A DNA stretch of 64,000 bases from Streptomyces griseus (GCF_001715295.1 NZ_MDKB01000002.1:1820313-1884312), one strand, 5' to 3'. Positions 9,832 to 18,532 are shown, numbered from the stretch's first letter. Program-made: numbers and translations. The notes: a model not told the origin generated them from the sequence alone.

Positions 9832-10467
9832 TCAGCGGGCCTCGCGTGGCACGGGTCTCGGTGCGAGCGCCGCGTCGTACGCCGCGATCCAGAAGAACTC
9901 GCCCTCGGCGTCGTAGGCGTACAGGAGTCCCGTACTGCCCGACGCGAGCACCTCGCCCGGATCCGGTGGACCCGGCTGCCGCACCTGCACGATCGCGGTC
10001 GAGCCGTCGGCCGCCACGACCTCCGCCTGCCCGAAGTCGGAGCTGACGGAGCCTGTGCGGACCGTGCAGACCTGGCCCACGAAGTCCTGACGTGAGGGCG
10101 GGGGTTCCGCAGGAAAGTAGCGGCGGAAGCGGTGCACGACCACGCGGACGACCCCCAGGGCGATCAGTAGCGCCCCCGCCAGTACGAGGACGTGGAGCGC
10201 GGCCCGAGCGGTACCGGTGACACCGCTGCGGAGCACGAGGACGGACCCCGTCAGGCTGGTGAACCAGGAGACGAGGACGAGCAGCGACACGGACACGGCG
10301 ACCGGGACCCCGCCGAGACCGGCAGAGTCGGCGTCGAGGTCGGTGTCGAAGGAGTCGGGGCCGGTGACGCCGGCCAGCACCAGCAGCCAGAAGCAGACGA
10401 CGACGACCAGGGCGGCACCGAAGAGGACGGCCGGAAAGGTCAGTGCCGCGGAAAGGAATTCGCTCAT
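9832..10467 (-). CDS. YqiJ-like membrane protein with C-terminal OB fold, flotillin partner
   Basis: 211 aa from MSEFLSAALTFPAVLFGAALVVVV. I see hydrophobic segments at about 5-35, 53-75 and 83-108, then a soluble beta-rich domain from about 120 (FVGQVCTVRTGSVSSDFGQAEVVAADGSTAIVQVR) typical of NfeD/YqiJ OB folds. Partners of this type pair with flotillins and are thought to stabilise microdomains. The ATG at 10467 follows GGGGGTGGACCG. The longer minus-strand frame that extends upstream is antisense to the PucR gene and is not coding. It is first gene of the minus-strand flotillin operon, 130 bp ahead of the flotillin. Confidence 0.8.
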   Translation of the reverse strand: MSEFLSAALTFPAVLFGAALVVVVCFWLLVLAGVTGPDSFDTDLDADSAGLGGVPVAVSVSLLVLVSWFTSLTGSVLVLRSGVTGTARAALHVLVLAGALLIALGVVRVVVHRFRRYFPAEPPPSRQDFVGQVCTVRTGSVSSDFGQAEVVAADGSTAIVQVRQPGPPDPGEVLASGSTGLLYAYDAEGEFFWIAAYDAALAPRPVPREAR

Positions 10468-10590
10468 CGGTCCACCCCCTGCGCCATCGCGCCTCTGCTT
10501 ACGGCTCCCGGAGGCGGCGGTGGGGCGGAGGCGTGGGAGGGGCACCGGCGCCGCAGGACCGCGAACGGTCCCGCGACAACCGGTTCTGCT

Positions 10591-10644
10591 CCCCCGTTCC
10601 CCCCGTGTTCCCCCGTGTATCCCCCGTGTTTCCCCCGTGTGTTG
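10591..10644. repeat. Five short tandem repeats of a CCCCCGTGTT-like 10-11-mer
   Basis: A run of five near-identical units (CCCCCGTT, CCCCCGTGTT, CCCCCGTGTA, CCCCCGTGTT, CCCCCGTGTG) lies in the divergent region between the YqiJ-type gene and the PucR gene. It may be a slippage product or may influence the promoters on either side. No gene covers it. Confidence 0.6.
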
Positions 10645-10680
10645 CTGCCCTGATGGTGTCAGCCGGGGCGCTCCCACGCA

Positions 10681-10730
10681 CTGCCGGAATCCGGCAAACT
10701 TCACAGGGTCGTCCTGCCGGGCACCGGCAG
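10681..10730. promoter_or_regulatory. Two palindromes upstream of the PucR gene, candidate operator
   Basis: TGCCGGAATCCGGCA (10682-10696) is a perfect palindrome and CTGCCGGGCACCGGCAG (10714-10730) has two 7-bp arms around a 3-base centre. They lie in the divergent region between the flotillin operon and the PucR regulator. The first palindrome and its flank (10681-10704) recur at 19230-19253 before the second flotillin operon with only three differences in 24 bases. I infer an operator, plausibly for the neighbouring PucR protein. Confidence 0.45.
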
Positions 10731-10785
10731 CGGTCCGGGGGGTCGGCGGAACGACGGCGCAGTTGTCGGCAGACAGGAGTGAGTG

Positions 10786-11853
10786 GTGGCGGAACCCGAG
10801 ATCCCCGAAAGATTCCTGGGGGACCATGCCCGCGTACTGGCCGAGGTCGCCGAGACGGGCCGCAGGCTGACCCGGGACGAACTGGAGACCCGGCGCGCCC
10901 TGGGCCGTGAGGCCGCCGAGGCCGGGCACCAGTTGCGCGCCCTGGTGAGCCTTCATCTGAAGGCGACGCGAACCGGCTGGCCGGGCGCCGCCGTCGGGGC
11001 GGGCACCGTCGAGAACGTGCTGGCCGCCGTGGAACAGGCGGTCGACGCCTTCGCCGAAGGCTTCGAGCGGGCGCAGCGGCTCACCGTGCGCCGCGAGGAG
11101 GCGGCGCGGCGGGAGTTCATCGACGACCTGCTCTACGGGCGCAGCGACCTCGGCCGGCTCGCGGAGCGCGCCACCCGCTTCGGGCTGCGGCTCTCGCGGG
11201 CCCACGCCGTCGCGGTGGCGGCGGGCCCCGAGGCGTACACCGAGAGCGACGCCGTCCCCCGCAGCGTGGAGGCTGCCCTGCTCGCCCGCTTCGGCGGCCG
11301 GAAGATCCTGCTGACGACTAAGGACGGGCGCCTCGTCTGCATCGCACCCGGGAGCCAGCCCGACGTCCTGCGGTACTTCGCGAAGCAGGCACACGCGGCG
11401 ACGGACGGCGGCCAGGTCGCGGTCGGCCGCCCCCACGACGGTCCCGGCGGGGTCGTCCACTCGTACGACGAGGCGCTCGACGCCCTCGATCTCGCACGGC
11501 GGATGGGGCTGGACGATCCGGTGCTGGACGCCGCCGACCTGCTGGTCTATCCGGTCCTGACCCGGGACCGGCAGGCCATGGCCGACCTGGTGCGCAGCGA
11601 ACTCGGCCCGCTCAAGCAAGCGCGGGGCGGCGCGGAGCCGTTGCTGCGGACGCTGTCCGTGTACTTCGACGCCGGCTGTGTGGCTGCGGAGACGGCCCGC
11701 CGGCTGTCGCTGAGCGTGCGCGCGCTGACGTACCGGCTGGAGCGCATCCACCAGCTGACGGGCTCGGACCCGGCCGACCCGATGCACCGTTACACGCTGC
11801 AGACGGCGGTGATCGGCGCCCGGCTGCTGGACTGGCCGGCGAACGAGCTCTGA
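10786..11853 (+). CDS. PucR-family transcriptional regulator
   Basis: 355 aa. The C-terminal helix-turn-helix (VAAETARRLSLSVRALTYRLERIHQLTG, about residues 300-330) is the PucR HTH_30 form. It is preceded by a GGDEF-like/CdaR central region and an N-terminal helical domain of the kind annotated as a sensor in this family. GTG codons at 10783 and 10786 both fit; AGGAG at 10775 gives normal spacing to 10786. It is divergent from the flotillin/YqiJ operon, and two palindromes sit in the shared promoter region, so autoregulation and control of that operon are plausible. The effector is unknown. A strong hairpin terminator follows at 11970. Confidence 0.85.
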   Translation: MAEPEIPERFLGDHARVLAEVAETGRRLTRDELETRRALGREAAEAGHQLRALVSLHLKATRTGWPGAAVGAGTVENVLAAVEQAVDAFAEGFERAQRLTVRREEAARREFIDDLLYGRSDLGRLAERATRFGLRLSRAHAVAVAAGPEAYTESDAVPRSVEAALLARFGGRKILLTTKDGRLVCIAPGSQPDVLRYFAKQAHAATDGGQVAVGRPHDGPGGVVHSYDEALDALDLARRMGLDDPVLDAADLLVYPVLTRDRQAMADLVRSELGPLKQARGGAEPLLRTLSVYFDAGCVAAETARRLSLSVRALTYRLERIHQLTGSDPADPMHRYTLQTAVIGARLLDWPANEL

Positions 11854-11969
11854 CCGCGCGTGATCGGCCCGCTGGTGCGCGCGCCCCGGGGGATCTCGAC
11901 GGGGACGACGCCGCTGCCGGAACGCGGCCCCGGCGGGGGCGTATGCGGGACCGGGTGGGACGAGGGGGT

Positions 11970-12006
11970 GGCCGGGAGCGCGAAGGGGGGTGTTGCGCTC
12001 CCGGCC
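11970..12006. terminator. 12-bp perfect hairpin terminator
   Basis: GGCCGGGAGCGC and GCGCTCCCGGCC form a perfect 12-bp stem around a 13-base loop. It lies in the 434-bp convergent gap between the PucR and TerB genes and could serve both. No gene was seen in the rest of that gap. Confidence 0.75.
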
Positions 12007-12287
12007 TGCCGGGCGCGGACCGGGGGTGGGCCGGTCCGCGGTCATCCGGCGGTGAGTTGGGTACGACGGGCGGCGCCGTCGTACCGGTGGTGGTGCCGTA
12101 CCGGGGACTGCTCCGGAGGTCCCGTCCGCCCGGCGCCCGGCCTGCGCGTTCCGGTGATGCCCGGCACACGCCCGCCGCGTCGGCGGTGTCCTCCGGCACG
12201 TCCGGTGCCGGCACGCTCCCCTGCCCGCCACCGCGGGCACCGGACGCCGTCGTGCCCGCCGGACGGACGGCGTGCGCGGGACAGCCC

Positions 12288-12743
12288 TTAGAGGTCGAAC
12301 TCGTGCGGCGGCAGGTCGAGCGCGTAGCAGGCCTCGCGCACGACAGCCTGTTCCGACTTGTCGAAGTCGCCGTCGGCGCCGCCGATGACGATGCCGATCT
12401 GGATGACGGCACGCGCCTCGGCGGGCTTCTTCCTCGCCTTGGCGACCTCCTGGAGCACGCTGACCTTGCCGAAGGCGAAGTCCGCGGTCAGCTTGTTCAC
12501 ATAGTCGTTGAACCGGCGCTGGAGGTCCTCCGCGGGGAAGTTCCGCAGGACGTCGTTGCTCGCGATCAGTGCGGCCACACGCTGCCGCTCGGAGGGGTCG
12601 ATGGAGCCGTCGGCCGCAGCGACCAGGGCGCACATGGCCATGCTCGCGTCCCGGAACGCCCCGCTCTTCAGGTCGTTCTTCTTCGCCTCCAGCTGCGTCT
12701 GCATCGTCGACGCGGATTCCTTGATCCGATCCCAAAGGGCCAT
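12288..12743 (-). CDS. TerB-family tellurite-resistance/stress protein
   Basis: 151 aa, one all-helical TerB domain. The two Asp-rich metal-type motifs are visible: ALVAAADGSIDPSERQRV (about 40-57) and IGGADGDFDKSEQAVVREAC (about 123-142). TerB proteins are cytoplasmic, membrane-associated Ca2+-type binders in the Ter stress systems. No other ter genes are adjacent, so the local role is open, though flotillin genes lie close by. GGAGACGTC precedes the ATG at 12743. Confidence 0.9.
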   Translation of the reverse strand: MALWDRIKESASTMQTQLEAKKNDLKSGAFRDASMAMCALVAAADGSIDPSERQRVAALIASNDVLRNFPAEDLQRRFNDYVNKLTADFAFGKVSVLQEVAKARKKPAEARAVIQIGIVIGGADGDFDKSEQAVVREACYALDLPPHEFDL

Positions 12744-12839
12744 GACGTCTCCATACGTTGCGTTGCCTTGTGGTGCGTGCGCCGCGTGCGTACCCGCAGC
12801 CGCGGCGGGTGGTGCCCGCGGCGCGGGAACCAGTCGAAC

Positions 12840-12855
12840 TCTACAGCCGTGTAGA
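12840..12855. promoter_or_regulatory. BlaI/MecI-type operator dyad
   Basis: TCTACAGCCGTGTAGA is a perfect 6-bp inverted repeat with a 4-base spacer and the TACA/TGTA core typical of BlaI/MecI operators. It lies in the divergent region between terB and the blaI-like gene, 58 bp before the latter's start, where it would cover its promoter. This makes autoregulation likely and control of terB possible. Confidence 0.65.
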
Positions 12856-12913
12856 AGTTAGCAGGTATGCCGCCCGCCGGGCCGGGAATCCGGGCACTCA
12901 GTAGGATGCGGCG

Positions 12914-13354
12914 ATGGACAGGCCCACAGGCGCGGACAGCCGCGACACCTCGCACGGCCCGCGGCTGCCCAGGCGGGGCCAGGGCCAGCTGGAGTCCCAG
13001 GTCCTCACGGTGCTGCGGTCGGCGGACGGCCCCGCGACGGCGGGCTGGGTGCAGGAACACCTCGACGGTGACCTCGCGTACACCACGGTCATCACGATCC
13101 TCTCCCGCCTCTACGCGAAGAGCGCCGTGACCCGCACCCGCCAGGGCCGTTCCTACGTCTGGACCCCCGCCTCCGACGAGGCCGGTCTCGCCGCCCTGCG
13201 GATGCGCCGCGTCCTGGACGGCGAACGCGACCGGGAGGCCGTCCTCGCCCGCTTCGTGTCGGCGCTCTCGCCCGGCGACGAGGCCCGGCTGCGCGCACTC
13301 CTCGCCCGCGCCACCGGGCCCGGCGACGCCGGTGAGCCCGCAACGGAAGACTGA
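12914..13354 (+). CDS. BlaI/MecI/CopY-family winged-helix repressor
   Basis: 146 aa. The winged-helix part is visible (LESQVLTVLRSADGPATAGWVQEHL then AYTTVITILSRLYAKSAVTRTRQGRSYVWTP, about 25-90). A C-terminal helical dimerisation part (VLARFVSALSPGDEARLRALL) follows. Such repressors are relieved when a membrane M56 peptidase signals. That partner gene starts 14 bp downstream, so the two form a two-gene signalling operon. The ATG at 12914 follows AGGAT. A perfect TACA/TGTA dyad lies upstream. Confidence 0.9.
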   Translation: MDRPTGADSRDTSHGPRLPRRGQGQLESQVLTVLRSADGPATAGWVQEHLDGDLAYTTVITILSRLYAKSAVTRTRQGRSYVWTPASDEAGLAALRMRRVLDGERDREAVLARFVSALSPGDEARLRALLARATGPGDAGEPATED

Positions 13355-13368
13355 GGGCGCGGCACACC

Positions 13369-14394
13369 ATGGGTGTCTTCGTCTACCTCCCGCTCGTGCT
13401 GCCGCTGACCGCCCTGCCGATGGCCCGCCTCGCGGAACAGCACCTGCACCCCAGGAGCGCCACCAGGCTGCTGGCCGCCGTCGGCACGACCCTGGCACTG
13501 TGCAGCACCCTGTGCCTGGCCTTGCTGATGGTGGTCGGCACGGCCCAGCTCCCCGGCAACCCGCTGCCCGACGGCTGGTCCGACCCGGAGGTGCGCGCCG
13601 CCGTCCCGTACGAGGAGAAGGCGGGGCTGGTCGCCATCGGCGTCCTGGGAGCGGTGGTGGCCGCCTGCGGCGCGACCCTGGTCCGGCACGCCCGGACCAG
13701 GATCCGCGCGGTCCGCGCCCTGCCGCCGCCGTCCGCGGGGCACACGGCGACGCTGCGCGCGGAACTCCCGGGCGAGCCCACGTCGTCCCGGGACACGGAC
13801 GGGGCGACGCCGGACGTGGCGGTGGTCGCGTCCCCCGACCCGTACGCCTACGCCCTGCCCCGTACGCGCGGCCACGGCGGCCGGGTCGTGGTGTCCACCG
13901 GCATGCTGACGTGCCTCGACGGCTCCGAACGCCGCGCGCTCGTCGCCCATGAGCGTGCGCACCTGGCGGGCGGCCACCACCGCTACCTGCTGGCGGTCCA
14001 GCTCGCCGCCCGGGCCAACCCGTTCCTGCTGCCGCTCCGTACGGCCGTGGCGTACAGCACCGAACGCTGGGCGGACGAGGAGGCGGCGCACGCGGTCGGC
14101 AGCCGCCGGACCGTCGCCACGGCGGTCGGCAAGGCGGCCCTGTTCTCGAACCGTCCGGCGGGGCCCGACCCCGAACGGGCCACGCTGCCCGCCTTCGCCG
14201 CGGCCGGTCAGGTCCCGCGCAGGGTCGCCGCGCTGCTCGGCCCCGTGCCGTCCACCGGCCTGTGGCCGCCGCCCTCGGCGCACCTGGGGGTCGCGGCCAT
14301 GCTGGCGACCGCGGGAACCGCGGCGTCCGCGCTGTCGTCGCTCAACGCGACGGTGATGCTCGTGCGCATCCTGCACGCGGCCACGCCGCTCTGA
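13369..14394 (+). CDS. M56-family membrane zinc peptidase (BlaR1/MecR1-like sensor-protease)
   Basis: 341 aa. Membrane segments lie at about 3-20, 33-58 and 83-105, with another near the C-terminus (about 305-335). The zinc motif HERAH (in LVAHERAHLAGGHH, about residue 194) is the HExxH catalytic core, with AVAYSTERWADEEAAHAVG downstream. In this family the protease cleaves or inactivates the cognate BlaI repressor. There is no penicillin-binding sensor domain, as is usual for actinobacterial M56 proteins, so the signal is unknown. It is co-transcribed with the repressor. Confidence 0.9.
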   Translation: MGVFVYLPLVLPLTALPMARLAEQHLHPRSATRLLAAVGTTLALCSTLCLALLMVVGTAQLPGNPLPDGWSDPEVRAAVPYEEKAGLVAIGVLGAVVAACGATLVRHARTRIRAVRALPPPSAGHTATLRAELPGEPTSSRDTDGATPDVAVVASPDPYAYALPRTRGHGGRVVVSTGMLTCLDGSERRALVAHERAHLAGGHHRYLLAVQLAARANPFLLPLRTAVAYSTERWADEEAAHAVGSRRTVATAVGKAALFSNRPAGPDPERATLPAFAAAGQVPRRVAALLGPVPSTGLWPPPSAHLGVAAMLATAGTAASALSSLNATVMLVRILHAATPL

Positions 14395-14459
14395 GTCCGA
14401 GCGCCCCGGCATCCCGGCCGGCAGGCCCGGCCCACGGATGAGCCTGCCGGCCCGGCGAA

Positions 14460-14640
14460 GGGAACCGGCGCACCCGTGTGTTCCGGACGACGCCGAACGG
14501 CTGCCGCGTCGCCGACACCACCGCAGGCCGCCGGAGGGAGGGCGCCGCGCTCGTGGAACGCCTCGCCCCCAGGCGGCGCACGGCCCTGGGCGACGCGCTG
14601 ACGGCCTCCACCGAGGAGGGCGGCGAGGAACCGCACCGGA
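14460..14640 (+). pseudogene. Possible remnant of a MarR-type regulator C-terminus
   Basis: One frame reads VFRTTPNGCRVADTTAGRR then EGAALVERLAPRRRTALGDAL. This resembles the wing and last helices of MarR proteins (V.R.P.P.D.R...V.LT..GR, then L..R....L..AL). No start, no N-terminal domain and no RBS are present. The surrounding 545-bp gap (14395-14940) has no other gene. Confidence 0.3.
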
Positions 14641-14750
14641 GATCCACCCGCTCGTGCGGACGCAGGCCCGGCCGGGAACCGGTCCGGCGCGGCCGGAGCC
14701 GAACCGGACCGGCCTGACGGCAGGCCCGACGGGGTCGGTACCTGAAGGCT

Positions 14751-14799
<49 letters not shown>

Positions 14800-14940
14800 G
14801 GCGGGCGGGCGGCGTCGGCCAGGGCGCCTGCCGCGTCTGCCGGAACCTCCACGCGCACGCAGCGTCCGGACGGACCTCCGCCGTGCGCCGCAGCATGTCC
14901 GGCACCGCGCGGGGGCCCACCGGGAACCGCGGGCCGGCTC

Positions 14941-16329
14941 TCAGGGACGCTTCCCGTCCTGCCCCGCGGGTTCGGGCGTGAGCCCGTCGTGGGACGGCGT
15001 CGGGTCGATGGGTGACGGCGTGAGCCCGTCGTGGGACGGCGTCGGGTCGATGGGTGACGGCGTGAGCCCGTCGTGCGACGGCATCGGGTCGATGGGTGAC
15101 GGCATCGCGTCGTCGGCTGCCACGGTCACGGCCGGATCTGCACCGGCGCCCTTGGCGGTGCCCTTCCCCTTGCCCGCGACCAGCGCCTGCACCCGGGACG
15201 CGACCGGTTCGGTCCACCGCGCCGTGAGCGGCCCGGCGATGACGAGGATCAGGACGTACGCGGTGGCGATCGGCCCGATCCGCGGCTCGGTCGCCACCGC
15301 CAGACCGGCGATCACGATCGAGAACTCACCCCGCGCGACGAGCGTGCCGCCCGCGCGCCAGCGCCCCCGCGGGCCGATCCCGGCCCGCCGGGAGGCGTAC
15401 CAGCCGGTGCCGATCTTGGTGAAGACGGTGACGATCGCCAGCAGCGCGGCGGGGAGCAGCACCGGCGGTATCTCCGCCGGGTCGGTGGACAGCCCGAAGA
15501 ACACGAAGAAGACGGCGGCGAACAGATCCCGCAACGGTGTCAGCAGCTTGCGGGCGCCCTCCGCGACCTCACCGGACAGGGCGATGCCCACCAGGAACGC
15601 GCCGACCGCGGCGGACACCTGCAACTGCTGCGCCACACCCGCCACCAGGACGGTGAGCCCGAGGACCACGAGCAGCAGCATCTCCGGGTTGTCGGACGAC
15701 ACCGCCCGGCTGATGAGGCGCCCGTGCCGCAGCGCCAGGTACAGCACGAAGCCGACGGTCCCGAGCGCGATCAGCAGGGCGATACTGCCCCCGGCCAGGC
15801 CGACCCCGGCCAGCATCGCGGTGAGCAGCGGCAGGTAGACGGCCATCGCGAGGTCCTCGATGACGAGGACACCGAGGATGACGGGCGTTTCGCGGTTGCC
15901 GAGCCGCCCCATGTCCGTCATCACCTTCGCGATCACGCCGGACGACGAGATCCAGGTCACCCCGGCCAGTGCCACCGCCCCCACGGGGCCCCACCCGAGC
16001 ATCAGTCCGGCGGCTGCGCCGGGGGTGGCGTTCAGGACGAAGTCCACGGCCCCGGACGGGTACTGCGTCTTGAGGCTGGTGACGAGTTCGGAGGCGCTGT
16101 ATTCGAGTCCGAGCAGGAGCAGGAGGAGGATGACGCCGATCTCCGCCCCGATGGCGGTGAACTCCTCACTGGCGCCGAGCGGAAGGAGACCGCCCTCCCC
16201 GAAGGCGAGTCCCGCCAGCAGGTAGAGGGGGATCGGTGAGAGCCCTATCCGCCCGGCGAAGCGTCCGATGATGCCGAGCCCCAGGATGACGGAGCCAAGC
16301 TCCACCAGCAGTGCGGTCGTGTCGTGCAC
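14941..16329 (-). CDS. CPA2-family cation:proton antiporter
   Basis: 462 aa. About twelve hydrophobic segments from residue 5 to 395 form a Na+/H+ exchanger domain, with LGLEYSASELVTSLKTQ and FVFFGLSTDPAEI as typical CPA2 stretches. It exchanges K+ or Na+ for protons across the cell membrane. The GTG at 16329 lies 2 bases after the stop of the RCK_C gene, whose end supplies a GGAGGG ribosome site, so translation is coupled. The C-terminal tail (about 410-462) carries three copies of a 14-residue Pro/Ser/Asp repeat that is not part of the family. Confidence 0.9.
   Translation of the reverse strand: MHDTTALLVELGSVILGLGIIGRFAGRIGLSPIPLYLLAGLAFGEGGLLPLGASEEFTAIGAEIGVILLLLLLGLEYSASELVTSLKTQYPSGAVDFVLNATPGAAAGLMLGWGPVGAVALAGVTWISSSGVIAKVMTDMGRLGNRETPVILGVLVIEDLAMAVYLPLLTAMLAGVGLAGGSIALLIALGTVGFVLYLALRHGRLISRAVSSDNPEMLLLVVLGLTVLVAGVAQQLQVSAAVGAFLVGIALSGEVAEGARKLLTPLRDLFAAVFFVFFGLSTDPAEIPPVLLPAALLAIVTVFTKIGTGWYASRRAGIGPRGRWRAGGTLVARGEFSIVIAGLAVATEPRIGPIATAYVLILVIAGPLTARWTEPVASRVQALVAGKGKGTAKGAGADPAVTVAADDAMPSPIDPMPSHDGLTPSPIDPTPSHDGLTPSPIDPTPSHDGLTPEPAGQDGKRP
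14978..15103 (-). repeat. Three 42-bp direct repeats encoding PSPIDPTPSHDGLT units
   Basis: Copies at 14978-15019, 15020-15061 and 15062-15103 are nearly identical. The period is 42 bp and stays in frame, giving three tandem 14-residue units in the cytoplasmic tail of the antiporter. A fourth partial unit (AMPSPID) precedes them. Confidence 0.95.
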
Positions 16330-16331
16330 GG

Positions 16332-16802
16332 TCAGCCCTCCGCGATGATCTCGGAGAGCGTGTCGACGCCCTCACGCGTGCCTACGGCGACGAGCGTGTC
16401 CCCGATGGCCAGCCGGAAGTCCGGCCCCGGCGACGGATGCGCGCTGTGGGTGCGCAGGACGGCCACGATGGACGCCCCGGTACGGGTACGTGCCCGGGTG
16501 TCCCCGAGCATCCGCCCGCCGTAGGGGGACCGGGCCCCGAGCGGAATGTGCTCGGTGACGAGGTCGATCCCCTCGGTCCGCACGGCGTCGATCGGCGCGG
16601 CGTCGATGAGGTGGGCGAGCCCGGTGGCCTCCGCCGGGGTCAGGGGTACGGAGAGGCGGCACGAATCAGGATCGTCCTTCTCGTAGAACCCCAGGAACCG
16701 GCGACCGTCGTGGTGCACGACGACGGAGATGTGCTGTCCCGACTCGGTGGTGTAGTCGTACTGGACGCCGACTCCCGGCAGCGAAGTGCGGTGGGTCCCC
16801 AT
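16332..16802 (-). CDS. RCK_C (TrkA-C) regulatory subunit of the antiporter, KhtT-like
   Basis: 156 aa. The N-terminal 70 residues form a KhtT-type domain. The C-terminal RCK_C domain (about 80-156) contains GASIVAVLRTHSAHPSPGPDFRLAIGDTLVAVGTREGVDTL. Subunits of this kind regulate the adjacent CPA2 antiporter, and RCK_C proteins of this group, including Streptomyces members, have been described as c-di-AMP receptors. It is the first gene of a two-gene operon. The ATG at 16802 follows GGGGAGGAAACC. I looked for a ydaO-type c-di-AMP riboswitch upstream and saw none. Confidence 0.85.
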   Translation of the reverse strand: MGTHRTSLPGVGVQYDYTTESGQHISVVVHHDGRRFLGFYEKDDPDSCRLSVPLTPAEATGLAHLIDAAPIDAVRTEGIDLVTEHIPLGARSPYGGRMLGDTRARTRTGASIVAVLRTHSAHPSPGPDFRLAIGDTLVAVGTREGVDTLSEIIAEG

Positions 16803-17005
16803 GGTTTCCTCCCCAGGAGCGCGGCGACGTGCGGCGCGTTTTGGTGATCTCTTTAGCTCCCCATTACCCTAACCGGCCCCCTCCGGCCCCCGGGGGCCTC
16901 GCGCTGTCGGAGGGAGGCGACCGACGGCCCGATCCTGCGGTACCTGCGGCTTCTGCAGGGAGGCCCTGTCTGCAATCACACACCGGCGGGCGCCCGCGAC
17001 GCAGC

Positions 17006-17043
17006 GGGGCCCGGCGGGAGGTGAGGATGTCCCGCCGGGCCCC
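17006..17043. terminator. 14-bp perfect hairpin terminator after flotillin 2
   Basis: GGGGCCCGGCGGGA and TCCCGCCGGGCCCC make a perfect 14-bp stem around a 10-base loop, starting 20 bases beyond the stop of the second flotillin gene. It separates that operon from the RCK_C/antiporter operon. No gene was seen in the rest of 16803-17062. Confidence 0.85.
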
Positions 17044-17062
17044 GGTGGAGCGCAGGGGTGCG

Positions 17063-18532
17063 TCAGTCCGTGACCTCGATCTTGCCGTGCGCGGACCCGT
17101 GCCCCGCCGCGGATCCCGACCCCGCCGCGGGTACGGCCGCCGGTTCCGGCGCGGAGGTGCCGGCTGCCTTGCCCCGGAGGTTCTGGAGCAGGGCGGCGAG
17201 GTCGACGCCCGTGGTGGAGCTCAGGAGTTCCATGCCCTGGGCCACGTTGTCGGTGACCGTGCGGGAGAGCTGGCTGGCACCGTCCGTGGAGATGACCGTC
17301 ATCTTGTCGATGGCGCTCAACGGCTCGGACGCCTTGGCGACGACGTGCGGGAGCACCTCGACCAGCATCTGGAGGACGGCGGCGTCCCCGTACTGCGCGA
17401 AGGCGTCGGCCTTCTTCTGCATGGCCTCGGCCTCGGCGGCGCCCTTCGCCGCGATGGCTGCGGCCTCGGCCTCACCTTCTGTGCGCACGGCGTCGGCGAG
17501 GGCCGAGCGGTGCAGCTTCTCGCCCTGGCCGGTGAGGCGGGAGCGCTCGGCGTCCGCCTCGGCCTCCTTGACCTGGGCGATACGGCGGGCCTCGGCCTCC
17601 TGTTCCGCCCGGTAGCGGGCGGCGTCGGCGGGCTTGCGGACCTTGGTGTCGAGCTCGCGGTCCGTCAGGGCGGCCTGGCGCTGGGCGACCTTCTCCTGCT
17701 CCGCGAGGACCTCCTGCTGGCGGGCCGCTTCGGCGAGAGGGCCGGCGGCGTTCGCCTTGGCGGCCGCGGCCTCCGTCTCGGCCTTGATCTCGGCCTGCTT
17801 GAGGTAGAACGTCCGCTCGGCGACGGCTATCTCCTCGGCCGCCTTCAGCCGGGCCTGCTCCGAGGCGCGCCGGGCGATGGCCTCGGCGATGTCGGCCTCC
17901 TGCTTGGCGCGGGCGGCCTCGGGCCGTCCGAGGTCCTCGAGGTAGGAGCCCTCCGTGGTGATGTCCTGGATCTGGAAGGCGTCCAGGATCAGGCCCTGGC
18001 CGGACAGGCTGGCCTCGGCCTCCTCGGCGACCTGCCCGGCGAACGCGGCGCGGTCGCGGATGATGTCCTCGACCGACATGCGGCCGACGATGGCGCGCAG
18101 GGCGCCCGACAGCACTTCCTGGGTGAAGCCGACGATGCCGTTCTGCTGCTGGAGGAAGCGCTGGGCGGCGGCGCGGATGGCGTCCTCGCTGCCGCCGACC
18201 TTGACGATGGCGACGCCTTCGAGGTTGGACTTCACCCCGCGCAGGGTGACGGCCCCCCGGACGGCCACGGGGATGTGCCGGCTGGAGAGGTCCAGGGTGA
18301 ACTTCTGCTGGACGAACGGCACGACGAAGACGCCGCCGCCGACGACGACCTTCTGGCCGCTGTTGTCGATGCTGGTGCGCCCGGTCACCGGGTCGGTGGA
18401 CTTCTTGCCCCGGCGGCCCGTGATGATGAAGGCCTGGCTGGGGCCCGCGACCTTGTACCGGGTGATCACGGCGAGGGCCAGGAGAACGACGAGAACGACG
18501 ACGCCGACGACGGCGGTCACTACTGGACTCAT
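17063..18532 (-). CDS. Flotillin-like SPFH/band-7 protein (FloT/YuaG type)
   Basis: 489 aa from MSPVVTAVVGVVVLVVLLALAVITRYKVAGPSQAF. I chose this start because the membrane anchor begins there and the longer upstream frame is Arg/Pro noise. One membrane segment (3-24) is followed by an SPFH domain (about 28-190: GGGVFVVPFVQQKFTLDLSSRHIPV) and an Ala/Glu coiled coil (about 210-400). A Pro/Ala-rich end completes it. It builds membrane microdomains. It lies 88 bp downstream of an NfeD-like gene and is the second flotillin pair in this window. The two flotillins differ in length and C-terminus, so they are not a recent duplication. Confidence 0.9.
   Translation of the reverse strand: MSPVVTAVVGVVVLVVLLALAVITRYKVAGPSQAFIITGRRGKKSTDPVTGRTSIDNSGQKVVVGGGVFVVPFVQQKFTLDLSSRHIPVAVRGAVTLRGVKSNLEGVAIVKVGGSEDAIRAAAQRFLQQQNGIVGFTQEVLSGALRAIVGRMSVEDIIRDRAAFAGQVAEEAEASLSGQGLILDAFQIQDITTEGSYLEDLGRPEAARAKQEADIAEAIARRASEQARLKAAEEIAVAERTFYLKQAEIKAETEAAAAKANAAGPLAEAARQQEVLAEQEKVAQRQAALTDRELDTKVRKPADAARYRAEQEAEARRIAQVKEAEADAERSRLTGQGEKLHRSALADAVRTEGEAEAAAIAAKGAAEAEAMQKKADAFAQYGDAAVLQMLVEVLPHVVAKASEPLSAIDKMTVISTDGASQLSRTVTDNVAQGMELLSSTTGVDLAALLQNLRGKAAGTSAPEPAAVPAAGSGSAAGHGSAHGKIEVTD

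Noticed and set aside
9832..12735. A 967-codon minus-strand frame covering the PucR gene
   Set aside because: Only its last 211 codons (YqiJ-like protein) are real. The rest is antisense to PucR and lacks protein features.
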